Origin: Anniella stebbinsi
Taxonomy: Eukaryota; Chordata; Lepidosauria; Squamata; Anniellidae
DNA: 64,000 nt
Reading direction: 5' to 3'
NCBI GenBank assembly: GCA_029215795.1
Contig: JARDYH010000002.1
Location: forward strand, 293,353,973-293,417,972
The notes beneath the pieces were generated by a model. It had not been told where the DNA came from, did no database searches, and saw only the letters and a list, made by a program, of their open reading frames with translations. Every line of letters starts with the position of its first letter. Position 1 is the stretch's first letter. The position numbers and the translations under genes were made by a program. Below, piece after piece: positions 47,838-58,155 of the stretch.

Positions 47838-47845
47838 ATCTGAAG

Positions 47846-48330
47846 TATCCAAAAATTAACAGATGCTCATTTGTCAGAGTCCCAATGTAAGTACTGAATT
47901 GTCCTGTAAAAGATGCATCTTGTCCCAGTGTAGATCAAAACTGGGCACTGAAGACTTGTCCAGTAAGCAGGCAAAACCCTTCTCCTTCAGGAGACACTGG
48001 TGCTCAATGCAGGAAACCAGCTAGGTGACCGACTGGGAAGAGTCCAGGCTAAAGCAGACTGCCTGGCTAGACTGCATGAACCCAGCCATCTGGAATTTCC
48101 CCAGGGGCACAACCAGCTGCCCACACTCTCTACAACCCATATTTGAACTTACAAAGCTTACTCAAACATACTTGAGTATGCAATCTTTTCTGTGGATACG
48201 GGATTAACCAACAAGGCAAATTCAAATATGTCTTCTTGACTGAAGTCAGTGCGATTTCAGTTGATCAAGGAATCAACAGTGTTTTTTTTGTGGGCAACCT
48301 TTTCAACCCTGAGGGCTACAAGCCAGCAGT
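47846..48330. other. Intronic sequence, no feature recognised
   Basis: No exon or named repeat seen. Confidence 0.5.
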
Positions 48331-48498
48331 GAACATAGGAACATAGGAAGCTGCTGCATACAGAGTCAGACTTTTAGTCCATCTAGCCCAGTATTGTCAA
48401 CACTGACTGGCAGCAGCTCTCCAGGGTTTCAGGTTGGACTTTTTCCAGCCCTCCTTGAGATGCTGAGGATGGAAACTGGGCCCTTCTACATGCTTTGT
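48331..48498 (-). repeat. tRNA-derived SINE, 5'-truncated
   Basis: In reverse, 'gaacataggaagctgctgca', 'tccatctagcccagtattgt' and 'actgactggcagcagctctc' match the body of the SINE at 51837-52023. The tRNA-like head is missing. Confidence 0.8.
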
Positions 48499-48510
48499 AA
48501 TGGATGGAGC

Positions 48511-48558
48511 TGTGATGTTCTACTGCTTATTGTTATAACTGTATTGCAAAGTTTGTTG

Positions 48559-48604
<46 letters not shown>

Positions 48605-49077
48605 TTAAAAGGTTAAGAATGCTAAAAATTAAGGTAAATGGCTAGGCCGAAATGTACTTACTGTTTGTGGTTATAGGTCTTGGTAAGTATAGAATGATTA
48701 GCTAGTTGTTTAGAGTGCCTGGATTAGTTGGCTGTGTGAGAGTGGGAGGAGCTAGAAAACAGAGTGAAGGTATATATGATTCTGGCAGAGAAGAGCTGAC
48801 AGGAGGCTGATTGGGGAGAGATTTGATGGAGATTTTTTGAGAGAGACATTGAAAGAGATTTGAGAGACTGAGATAAGATTTTAGAGCATAGATTAAAGAA
48901 AGAACAATTTATAAATGTATAAGAGTTCTGACTGAAACTAATAAGCATTGAAACCTTGTAACCCATATACAATTTAACTGAAGTAACCATTAAGCTTGTT
49001 GACATGCAGTTTCTTATTAATAAATTATTTTTAATTTCATCTCCTGGTTCAGTCTGTGAGTGTACCTGCAAAACTAT
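48511..49077 (+). mobile_element. Probable LTR of a retrotransposon
   Basis: The layout fits U3-R-U5: a start like TGTGATGTTC, a TATATAT box at 48771-48777, AATAAA at 49019-49024, then about 55 bases ending just before a primer-binding-site match. An AT microsatellite (48562-48602) interrupts U3. The exact 5' border and terminal CA are not confirmed. No internal ORF follows, because a MITE and unrelated sequence come soon after. A Gypsy-type element is one guess. Confidence 0.5.
48562..48602. repeat. (AT)n microsatellite
   Basis: About 20 AT units. Confidence 0.95.
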
Positions 49078-49089
49078 TGGTGGCAGCGG
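49078..49089 (+). other. Primer-binding-site match (tRNA-Leu type)
   Basis: TGGTGGCAGCGG is complementary to the 3' end ...CCGCTGCCA-CCA of vertebrate tRNA-Leu, and sits just after the U5-like end. It has 12 matching bases; the usual longer match is lost. Confidence 0.55.
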
Positions 49090-49108
49090 AACAAAGAAGT
49101 TATCTAGG

Positions 49109-49428
49109 TAGGCTGACCAGATAAAATCCAGGTCAGGGCTCCTGTAACTTTAACAGTTGTAGAGAAAAGGGAATTTCAGCCAGTGTCATTTGTATGCAAT
49201 TAGTTCCTGGTGAAATTCCCTCTTCATCACAGCAGTTAAAGGTGCAGGCACTATACTAGAGTGACCATTTACAAAAGAAGGCAGGGGCCCTGCAACTTTA
49301 ACTGTTGTGATGAAGAGGGAATTTCACCAGGAACTAATTGCATACAAATGACACTGGCTGAAATTCCCTTTTCTCTACAACTGTTAAAGTTACAGGAGCC
49401 CTGACCTGGATTTTATCTGGTCACCCTA
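49109..49428 (-). mobile_element. Palindromic hAT MITE, copy 5
   Basis: The outer ends are of the 'AAAATCCAGGTCAGGGC' type, with the loop in reverse direction. The flanks TATCTAGG and AAGAGGCC do not match, so the duplication is lost or a flank has been rearranged. It interrupts the leader of the LTR element. Confidence 0.88.
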
Positions 49429-49545
49429 AAGAGGCCAGGTTGAGCTGTGGTACTGTGGGGCCTAAATAATAAAAGCGAGACAGGAGCAGCAGCAGCAAGT
49501 GGTCAAAGATAACCTCACAGGAGCCAGGGGTGGATGGAGCCTAGG

Positions 49546-49549
<4 letters not shown>

Positions 49550-49606
<57 letters not shown>
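49550..49606. repeat. (TC)n(AC)n microsatellite
   Basis: About 16 TC units followed by about 12 CA units. Confidence 0.95.
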
Positions 49607-49762
49607 CCTTCCCCCTACTCATAGTCCTGCATAGACCCAAACACACATATAGAAATAGACACACAGAAGTTGCTTCCCCTCCATACCTGCTCAGCATTGG
49701 GAATGTCTGAGAAAACTACTGATTGATGGCATCATTAATCACTGGAGCAGCAGGTATGGGGT

Positions 49763-49810
49763 AGCATATGATAGGATTTCAGCATATGATAGGATTTCAG
49801 CATATGATAG
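49763..49810. repeat. Tandem repeat, 18 bp x 2.7
   Basis: The unit agcatatgataggatttc repeats without mismatch. Confidence 0.95.
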
Positions 49811-49971
49811 AAAGAGCTGAAGACCACACCAATAATCTGGGCAGCCAGAGGGAGGCACTAATCAGCAGTGTGGCAGAGTGGAGAGAGGGTTTGCAAGCCA
49901 TATTTCTTGGCTGACAATGCATGTGGGCAACAGGCTGCCCATGCATGATTTGCATGATGGATACTAATGTT

Positions 49972-50222
49972 TGTTTGTTTGTTTATTTATTTATTACATT
50001 TATATCCTGCCTTTTTTCCTCTAAGGAACCTAAGGCAATTTACATGATACTTCTCCTTTCCATTTTATCCTCACAACAGTGCTGTGACTGTGAGGCAAGT
50101 TAAGCTGACAATCAGTGACTGGAACAAAGTCACCTAGTGAGATTGTGTGGGGACTTGAATCCAGATTTCCCAAGTCCCAGTCCATGACTCTCACCACTAC
50201 ACCACACTGGCTTTCTGATGCC
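49972..50222 (-). repeat. Full-length tRNA-derived SINE (CORE/MIR-like)
   Basis: Read on the minus strand: the A-box region 'gccagtgtggtgtagtggtg', the B-box region 'ggattcaagtcccc', then 'gtgactttgttccagtcact', 'cctcacagtcacagcactgt', 'tgtgaggataaaatggaaag', a LINE-like 3' part 'ttgccttaggttccttagag' and a (AAAT/AAAC)n tail. This is the common reptile MIR-like SINE. Confidence 0.85.
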
Positions 50223-50295
50223 ATTACACTTTCAACAAACAAGATCTTGGCAGCCTGTAAAGAGCATGGTGCACTAGAGTCCATCAGGTGAAACA

Positions 50296-50820
50296 GTAAG
50301 AACCTAAGAGGAGCCTTGCTGGATCAGACCAAGGGTTCATCTAGTCTAGCATTCTGTTTACACTAGGGTGACCAGATAAAATCCAGGTCAGGGCTCATGT
50401 AACTTTAACAGTTGTAGAGAAAAAGGAATTTCAACCAGTGTCATTTGTATGCAATTAGTTCCTGGTGAAATCCCCTCTTCATCACAACAGTTAAAGGTGC
50501 ATGCACTATACTAGAGTGACCATATACAAAAGAAGGCAGGGCCCCTGCACCTTTAACTGTTGTGATGAAGAGGGAATTTCACCAGGAACTAATTGCATAC
50601 AAATGACACTGGCTAAAATTCCCTTTTCTCTACAACTATTAAAGTTACATGATCGCTGACCTGGATTTTATCTGGTCACCCTAGTTTACACAGTGACCAA
50701 TCAGCTGTTGACCAGGATCACACAAGCAGGATACAAGTGCAAGAGCACCCTCCCACCCATGTTCCCCAGCAATTGGTGTATATAGGCTTAGTGCCACTGA
50801 TGTACATTCCAGTACAGTGG
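50296..50820 (-). repeat. CR1/L3-like LINE 3' UTR, split by a MITE
   Basis: In reverse, 'gccttgctggatcagaccaa' and 'ttcatctagtctagcattct' run to 50363, and 'cagtgaccaatcagctgttg', 'aagagcaccctcccacccat' resume at 50692. It is the same family as 16691-16915. Confidence 0.8.
50364..50683 (-). mobile_element. Palindromic hAT MITE, copy 6
   Basis: TAGGGTGACCAGATAAAATC ends with an exact GTTTACAC duplication (50356-50363 and 50684-50691). The flanks join into an intact CR1-like 3' UTR once the MITE and one duplicate are set aside, which proves the borders. Confidence 0.96.
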
Positions 50821-51065
50821 ATTCTTGTTCAGATCAACCTCAGGATATGATGACTGTACAATACAGAAAAACAGTTCTCTGAATCCACCATGAGACAATG
50901 CTGTAATAAGCTGCAGAAAGATAGCTGTACTAGTTTTTATTGTAGCAAACTGCCTACAAGCATTCTTTGATCGGATACTTTCTTTGCAAGCATGTCTATA
51001 ATTTAATTACAGGTCTTTGGTCTTGTTCATTTGATTGTACTTGTGACTGTTGAACCTGAGCTTAT

Positions 51066-51145
51066 TACAACAGAGTCTTGTGGCACCTTAAAACCCAACA
51101 AATACATTATATCATAATCTATCATAGTCTAGATCCCATTGTTCC
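51066..51145. repeat. Sauropsid repeat fragment ('tcttgtggcaccttaaa')
   Basis: 'acagagtcttgtggcacctt' and 'aaaacccaacaaatacatta' resemble a repeat common in turtles and lizards. I cannot name the class. Confidence 0.5.
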
Positions 51146-51836
51146 AGGGACCAGAAATTCTTCAACATTCCTGTCCTCAGAATATTAACCATTGCAAAAG
51201 AGTACCTCCAATTTCTTATCTGTCTTTATACAGAGAATGTTCTGTAGATGTAAATACTTCAGTAGGATACCCTGTGAATTATTATAGTGACTAGTATAAA
51301 TGAAAGGCAATCATTTAGCTGTTCAGACTACCCAGGGTAAGTCAGACCATATGAAGTAAACAGTGATAGGTGATAATCAGAGGTGGATTAATACCACTGC
51401 ATGGCTGCACAGATGTTTAACTCTTATCTGCGGAGAAGAGACTTCCTGTAGGGAGTTCTTACGTTTAATTGCTCACCACTCGGGGCTTCTAGGTTACTGC
51501 CATATTACACAACAGTGAATTTGCAGCAGTGTAGTGAGGACTGAAGGTATGCAAGGCATTACACATGGTTCTGCATGGCAAGCCATTACATGCAACCAAT
51601 TCCCAACATAGGATAACCTTCATACAGACAGAGTTAAAGTGATCGTGATACACACACACACATTCTGAAAAACAGCATGACTTTAGGATGGTGTTTCTCT
51701 TTGCCTTCTGCTTCTCCAATGAAGAAGATAAATGATTTATGTAGCATGGATCAACCAAATACAAACACCACATGATACATCCATGTAGGACATGGGTACA
51801 CAATCACCACAGTCTGTGATACAAATAGGGGGAAAG
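51146..51836. other. Intronic sequence, no feature recognised
   Basis: No exon or named repeat. Confidence 0.5.
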
Positions 51837-52023
51837 GGCCATAGATCAGTGGCAGAATAAATGTTTTGCATGCAGATGGCCACAGGTTCAATTCCCAGCA
51901 ACTCCAAACTGGGAAAGAGCCCTGTTATGAAACTCTGCAGAGCTGCTGCCAGTCAGTGTTGGCAATACTAGACTAGATGGACCAATGTTCTTACTCAGTA
52001 TAAGGCAGGTTCCTATGTTTCTT
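51837..52023 (+). repeat. tRNA-Ala-like SINE, full length
   Basis: The head 'ggccatagatcagtggcaga' holds the A box, and 'ggttcaattcc' (51885-51895) is the B box. 'gttttgcatgcag' is where a tRNA-Ala (TGC) anticodon loop would be. The body 'ctgctgccagtcagtgttgg' and 'gactagatggaccaatgttc' ends in 'cagtataaggcaggttccta'. It has Pol III promoter elements but the copy is diverged. Confidence 0.85.
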
Positions 52024-52833
52024 ATGCTTAGCTGCATGTCAGACTTGCAGCACAACATGGACCACTCATACAAGACGCGCAACCACCCCAGCACAAAAAC
52101 AGTAATGCAGGCTCATTTTCCCAGTAGCTAATACTGTTTAAGGCTAGGCAAGGCAACAGAGGTAAGGGATTTTCTTGCCTTTCTTTCCCTTCTCAATTGT
52201 CATATTTACTCTTCACCAAATGGATTTGGATCCTACTGAAATCACAATGGCAAAGGCTAAACAGGATTAACAGAATCTTGACAATTTTTGTGCAGTTCAG
52301 GGCCCTCCCAAGTATTTTCCAGTTCAGGGCCCACCCCATCCCAAGTATTCTACAGGTATGAGGTAAAGTTCCCAGTCAATCCTATGGATGGTGGTGTGTG
52401 TGTGCGGGGGGGACTTTCCACTCCTCATTGAATAGCTCCTACCAATTGTACTGATGGGGAGTTACCATTTCAATGAAGGGGGTCTCATTGCTGCTTAAAA
52501 TGCCTGCTTTGAAACTCTAAGGACTAGAAACACCTCTGCTTACTAACAAGAGCCCACATCATGGGGATTACAGCACACCCATAGGGCAAATGCTTGTGTT
52601 TCTGGTTCCAGTGTTGCATTAAAGTAGAGAAGTGTGTGTGTGTGTGGGGGGGGGTAATACCATAGAAAAGGAAGGGTCATTTACCCATGCATGCATAACC
52701 CATTCCATTAGCGTGTTTATACCAGACTAGTGAAGCCCCTTCCACATTTGAAGTCTGGTGGTTTTCTGTGTTGTATGAGCACATCTGCTCTCCAAATAAG
52801 TGAAGTGCAAACATGATGCTATAGGCTTTATCT
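52024..52833. other. Intronic sequence with a GT/G tract
   Basis: A (GT)n(G)n tract lies at 52630-52653 and a shorter one at 52391-52411. Nothing else recognised. Confidence 0.5.
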
Positions 52834-53163
52834 CAGGGGTGCAGATCCTCAGGCTTGGGGGCCAAACCCAGCCTCCCTGAGGTCCCAATCTGGGCCTCCA
52901 AGATTCCCCAGATGTCTACACCCCCTTTCCCTGCTGGACCCTTTGTTCCCAATCACCAACTGTTTGGTGGTTTCCTGGGTTTTGTGCAGTTTTTTCCCCA
53001 TTCTAAAAGGTTGAAATGCCTCTCCTAAGGCTTAGCTACGGGCAATAAGATGGTGGAATTTGGGGATTTTTGACCTCACCCCTTTTGCTTTTAGACTGCA
53101 GCTCCCAAGAGTTTCTCCAAAATGGAATTTGGCCCTCGGGCTGAAAGCGTTTCAACACCTCTG
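52834..53163. mobile_element. hAT-like element, 330 bp
   Basis: CAGGGGTGCAGATCC...GGGCCAAA and the reverse-complement end CAGAGGTGTTGAAACG...GGGCCAAAT are inverted. The flanks CTTTATCT and CTCTTTCT agree at 6 of 8 positions. The CAGRGGTG end is typical of hAT in amniotes. Confidence 0.7.
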
Positions 53164-53171
53164 CTCTTTCT

Positions 53172-54925
53172 GGTTGACAGGACCTACGGTGGCTATCACT
53201 GAATTAGAGGGAAGATTCAGCTGAAATGTGTGCTACTGGCATATTTAGAAATATAGCTTAAGAGGGGGGAATTTCACGACCAACAACAAACGTACTGGGC
53301 TATATAGTCAGTTCTGGCCATGACTTGCTATGGATTATTAGTGTATATCAAACACTTGCACATTGAGACCAAGAAGAAGAAAAAAACAGATCCTAAGATC
53401 TGGCTTTCTGATTATTTGCAATGGGAAATAGGATAAGAATAAGCAGGAAAGTTCCAATTACTGTAACTGTTGAAGTTAATTAAAAACTCAGATAATGATT
53501 TTGAAAAAGTGCCTTGTCAGTTTCCTATAGTGTTCAAAATCTTATGATAATGCAGCAGGAAGATTTGCATGTAGCCACCACCAGCCCTTGAATGTTTCCC
53601 TGCTTCTGATGAGAAGATATGTCACTGGGAAAAGTGCACATCTAAGTTTCATCATGACCCCAATCCATTTTTACAGATCTATCACAGTCTTCTTTTTGCA
53701 TTTTATTAAACAAACAAACCATACTGGGGGTTCATCACACAATTTTAAATAGCTGCATAAGGTACAAAAACAACAGTATCTATAATGCCGAGACTTGGAA
53801 ACTGCGTGGTGTTTATTTATCAGAAGCCAAAACAATAATAAATAAATAAATAAAATGTGGAAGTGGCCATTGGTTTAAATGACTTTAAAAAGGGATGATA
53901 CCAATTCATGAAGGATGAGGCTATCATGTTATTAGCTATGACAAAATGTTGCAGTGTGGAGTGCTCCCATTGGGACACACCCACTTGCAGAATACTCCAT
54001 TCCATTCTCTCTTCCCCTTCCATTTTTTGGTTTCCACTCTCAACTCCATGCACTTTGCATGCTAAATCCTCCTTGGGGTCATTGACTGACAACCCTATGG
54101 GGTGGAGCAATATTGGGGGAGGGCTGCTGCATCTGGATCGGGGATGGGCAATCTCTGGCCAATTGGCCTAATCCAGCCTGCAAAGGTTCCCATCTACCCT
54201 GCAGGGGCTTTGGGTCCCTCTGCAGGCTCAATCCCAGCCCCGGGGTGCCAGGATATTGGGGAAGGGAGGGGCATCAACAGTCAGAGATAACAAGGAGATG
54301 CTCCTTATTTAGTGCACTGTTTAGCTTCCCAATGGGGAAGGGCAGTAGGACACCAAGTGCTTTGCCTACCCATGTCCTCCCCAATGGGGGAAGGTATGGG
54401 TCAGGAAAAACTGCCCTGATTGGGGCAGCAGTTGCAGGGCATGAAAGCTTTCCCCAGCCAGGAAAACCTGCATAAAGCAAAGCCAGGTTCCCAGCTGAAG
54501 TGCTGGGTGGAGCTTCAGCCAGTGATCAGATGAGCTCATGAGCATGGCCAAACACCCTGATTTCATCCAGCCCACCTAGATAATTGGTAAATGGAGAAAT
54601 AAAGCCAAGTATCTAATCCCTTCTATGAATTGATCTTAGGCTATTAAAATCAATACTGCAGGGATGAGTATGAACAGCTGTAGAGAGTGTGACTGCTTGT
54701 AGCACAATCAAGAGAAAAATTTCCCAGCAAGTTAGAGCAAGCCATGTTATCACCATTTATATCAAATCTAGAAACTATTACCCAATTTGAATCGATTTTA
54801 AATATCCAGTTCCTGTTTTAGTAGTTGGGTGAATGTGAGAATGCTAGTCTGGCTAGGCAGCTGCAGAAAGGCACTTGCTGTGATTGCCCAAATCTGGATG
54901 GACATTGGGGGAAAACAGGATATTG
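53172..54925. other. Intronic sequence, little recognised
   Basis: A 'ggggatgggcaatctctggc' hAT-like end lies at about 54140, with the other end unclear. No exon seen. Confidence 0.45.
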
Positions 54926-55066
54926 GACTAGATCTGGTGGCCCTCAAATATTTTGGACTACCATTCCCACAAGCCCCAATCAGCATGACCATTGGTCAGG
55001 TATTACCAATTTGGAGTCCAAAACATTTGGAGGGTACCAGGTTGACTACTCCTGGGTTAGATGGAC
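54926..55066. repeat. Hairpin element, family C
   Basis: 'caaatattttggactaccat' and 'ttggagtccaaaacatttgg' are inverted arms. Confidence 0.8.
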
Positions 55067-55966
55067 CTCTGCCCTGGTCCAGCACGTCTTTTATTTTATT
55101 TATTGTTTTTAATTGAATAGCATGTTAGGTGTGCAAGGAATTCTGGAATCACCCAAATATCAGTTCCAGATATACTCCATATTTTTTTTTAAAAAAACTT
55201 TACAAATTGCTTCATAGCCCTGTAAACAGAATGACAAACATCTTTAGCTGAAGTACTCATACAAAACTACACTTTAAACATTTTCTATTATTTTTTAAAA
55301 AACAGTGATTCTAGAAGCCACACTTGTAAACATACTTTAAAATTGTGTTGATTTCACTGAGCCATGCACATAAATAAGTGTGTTTAGATATGTGAACTAA
55401 AATGATCTATGTGTTGATTTAGATCACAGTCATATCATTCATCTCCTTAGCTGAGAATGAATGTAGACCTCCCAACCTTCACAAGTAGCAGCTGGTGCCT
55501 GGAATCAAGTATTCACTGCAGGCAGGGCATTCAGAAATGATGCACTGAGAAATCATTCTTCAATTGCTAAAAACAGTGGGCTTTTTACATTAACAAAGAG
55601 TGGAGCAATGTTAAGAAGAAGAAAAAGAGCCTCTCTGATTTAATTTCCAACCTTTCATCACTGGACATCTGGACTGCCTAAATTTGCTTTACTGCATGCA
55701 ACAAAATGGCCTTAGAAAAGTTTATTTCCCATGCACTCTCTCTGTATGCCATTGTTAAAAGCCAAGGTTAGCCTTAACAAGAGACTTTTGTCCAATGGAA
55801 ATGCTTCAACAAATATTCAAAGAGAGAACCATTATTGATTTGCAGATAAATTACACTACAGGACTCAAGCCGCATAACTTCCCTTATGGAAGCATCTTCT
55901 TGGCCAGCCATGGATATTATGGCATTGATCACTTGAATTTATCGTAAGACTTCTTGGGAGACACTG
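55067..55966. other. Intronic sequence, no feature recognised
   Basis: AT-rich, nothing recognised. Confidence 0.5.
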
Positions 55967-57440
55967 GCTCAATTCAGACAACACGTTTAACAACTGTGGG
56001 TTGTTGCTTCAACAACCCATTGCATTGTTAACCATGTTGTCCGAATTCAGCCACACAACGGAGCAACAACCCACAGTTGTTAAAGTAACAACTGAGATGA
56101 ACAACTTATTTGCGAGTTGTTGGGGGATTTTACAACTGACAAACGTGTTGTCCGAATTGGGGCATTGTTGAAGCAACAACCGTGAGTTGTTGAGCAAGGA
56201 AAATCAGAGAGCAGAGCGACAAGAGAGGCAGAAAGCGGGCGGCCACTCAAGCACGCTTGCAACAGAGACCCGGCTTCGCCGCCATAGCAACCAGGACGCC
56301 CGCCTCCCCCACCAGGTAGCCGGCACGGAGCTCAACAAGGGGCCAGCTCCTGCAAGCACTCACGCAGGATGCCCAGTCAGCTACCCAAATGGACAGGGAA
56401 GTGCACCAGAAGGGCACTACAGCAAAGGGGGGGAGAGGGAGACAAAATAAGCAATAACCCCAGGCGCCCTGGAGCAGGGGGCAGCCCCCCCCACACCAAG
56501 AGGGGAACAACACCCCATCCAAAGTAGACCCGCACTGCACCACCACCTCCACCCTCGCATCACCCAGAAGGACGAGGGCAGGGGAAGCGGCGACCAGAGA
56601 GCCCCCCCTCATCCGCCCAACACGGCTGGACAGCAAGCCATTGCCGGGCCCTGAGAATCCTGTTGGGGAGCGTCACGCCCGTGCGGAGGCATCCCGGGTG
56701 CGTGAAAGCATCAGTGCCTGGATCTGGCTGCGCTACCCCCACCCCCTGTGAGCGTCAGCTGTGGAGTTCCATCTCTGGACTGGCATCCCTCCCTGGCATG
56801 CCGCCCCTCTCCACCTCATCCCCTTGGCATGTTCCATGCTGGGCTCCCTGAGGGTGTGGCCTCAGCCATCCCCTCTTCACCTCTGTGCCTTCCAGCCTCC
56901 TCCTCCCTTCCCGGGGGCAACTGTCCTTTCCGTAAGTTCTGCCCTGGCATAGTGGTGCCCATGTGCCTTATTGCCCATGTCTGGTCTCCCTGCTGAATAA
57001 AGTTTTCTATGCCACCCCACTCTCACCTTCTTTCCTGTGTGTGTGGAAGATGCTCTAGGAGGGAGGTGGGGGTGGGGGTGGGGGCTGGGGCATGGGTGTC
57101 AACGTTGGAATTGCAGTGCTGGGTGTGGGGTGCGACTGTTGTATTGGTGCTGCCGTCCCTCCTGGCTGCCTCTTTGCCTGAGGCTGCTGAGTTCCGCCCA
57201 CTGACTGAGGCAGCCAATGGGGTTTGGGAGGCGTGTCCTGCATCGGCTTCAATGGTGGCGCCCATGGTTTTTGGCCGCAGTGCCTTCTGGGATACCTGCT
57301 GGAGGACTAACGGGGTTTGGGAGGCGGGGAAAATGGCAGCCGAGCTGTCAGTCAGAGCCGAGTAGGCAATCTGCAACCAGGGTGATTCCTTTGCTGATGT
57401 TTGGCCTATTGGCTGCGAATAAAGTTGTTGTTGTTGTTGT
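55967..57440. mobile_element. Family P element, second copy, right end lost
   Basis: The left end GCTCAATTCAGACAACACG and internal repeats of the end motif (about 56036 and 56143) match family P. The GC-rich cargo (56220-57390) matches 8180-9400 closely. After 'cagagccgagtaggcaatct' it departs from the first copy, ends 'ggctgcgaataaagttg', and runs into a TTG repeat. The expected right inverted repeat is absent. Confidence 0.8.
56996..57001 (+). terminator. Poly(A) signal inside the family P cargo, second copy
   Basis: AATAAA followed by 'tttcctgtgtgtgtgg' as in the first copy. Confidence 0.45.
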
Positions 57441-57442
57441 TG
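57424..57442. repeat. (TTG)n repeat at an element junction
   Basis: About six GTT/TTG units between the end of the family P copy and a half MITE. Confidence 0.85.
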
Positions 57443-57563
57443 TGATGAAGAGGGAATTTCACCAGGAACTAATTGCATACAAATGACACTGGCTGAAATT
57501 CCCTTTTCTCTACAACTGTTAAAGTTACATGAGCCCTGACCTGGATTTTATCTGGTCACCCTA
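57441..57563 (-). mobile_element. Palindromic hAT MITE, half copy (copy 7)
   Basis: Only one arm is present, from 'tgatgaagagggaatttcac' to ATTTTATCTGGTCACCCTA. The loop and other arm are missing. Strand is assigned by end type only and is uncertain. Confidence 0.85.
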
Positions 57564-57805
57564 TTTTAAAGTGCACTGAACAGCTCCCAACTCCTGTGCG
57601 TTGTGTCTTATTCAATTAAATCACATATTGCATTGGTCCTCATATAGAATGCCAGACAATAATATAGATAATTAAATGATTAGGTCTGCTGTGGTCACAT
57701 TGTTGGCACCAAATGAATATTAAGTAGTTGTATCAATATGCCCAAACAGTTTCCATGGAACTTTTCAAAGTTGTTGTCATTTTTTTAACAGAGACTTGCA
57801 GTACA
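57564..57805. other. Intronic sequence, no feature recognised
   Basis: Nothing recognised. Confidence 0.5.
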
Positions 57806-57892
57806 AACCTACACAAGTATACTCAGCCATAAATCCTATTAAGTTCAATGGGGCTTACTCCCAGGTAAGTGGTTGTAAGATTGCAGCCTTAA
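57806..57892. repeat. Hairpin element, family D
   Basis: 'actcagccataaatcctatt', 'caatggggcttactcccagg' and 'gtaagattgcagcctta' match family D in reverse. Confidence 0.75.
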
Positions 57893-58155
57893 AGACTAGT
57901 AAATCACCATATAAGCAGGGGTTGGAATGAAGCAGAGTAATGGACTTTGGCCTTAATTTTCACAGTTGACTTTGGACTAGTAATTAATAAATAACAATAG
58001 CAATGACAACAACAATAACATAGAGCTATTATGAATACACAAAACACTTCACATATATTCTCAGTGACTTGTAAAGTAGATCAGTATTATTAAACCCATT
58101 TTGCAGATAGGGGAGGGGAGACTGAGAAATGTGGCTTGTGTAAGGGCACTCAATG

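Noticed and set aside
47352..47852. 166-codon minus-strand frame with DLDLARSDL-type repeats
   Set aside because: It is the translation of the GATC word arrays of a hAT-like element and runs across both of its borders.
51837..52023. A tRNA gene on the basis of A and B boxes
   Set aside because: The cloverleaf is not complete, and the sequence continues into a SINE body that recurs at 48331 and 45484.
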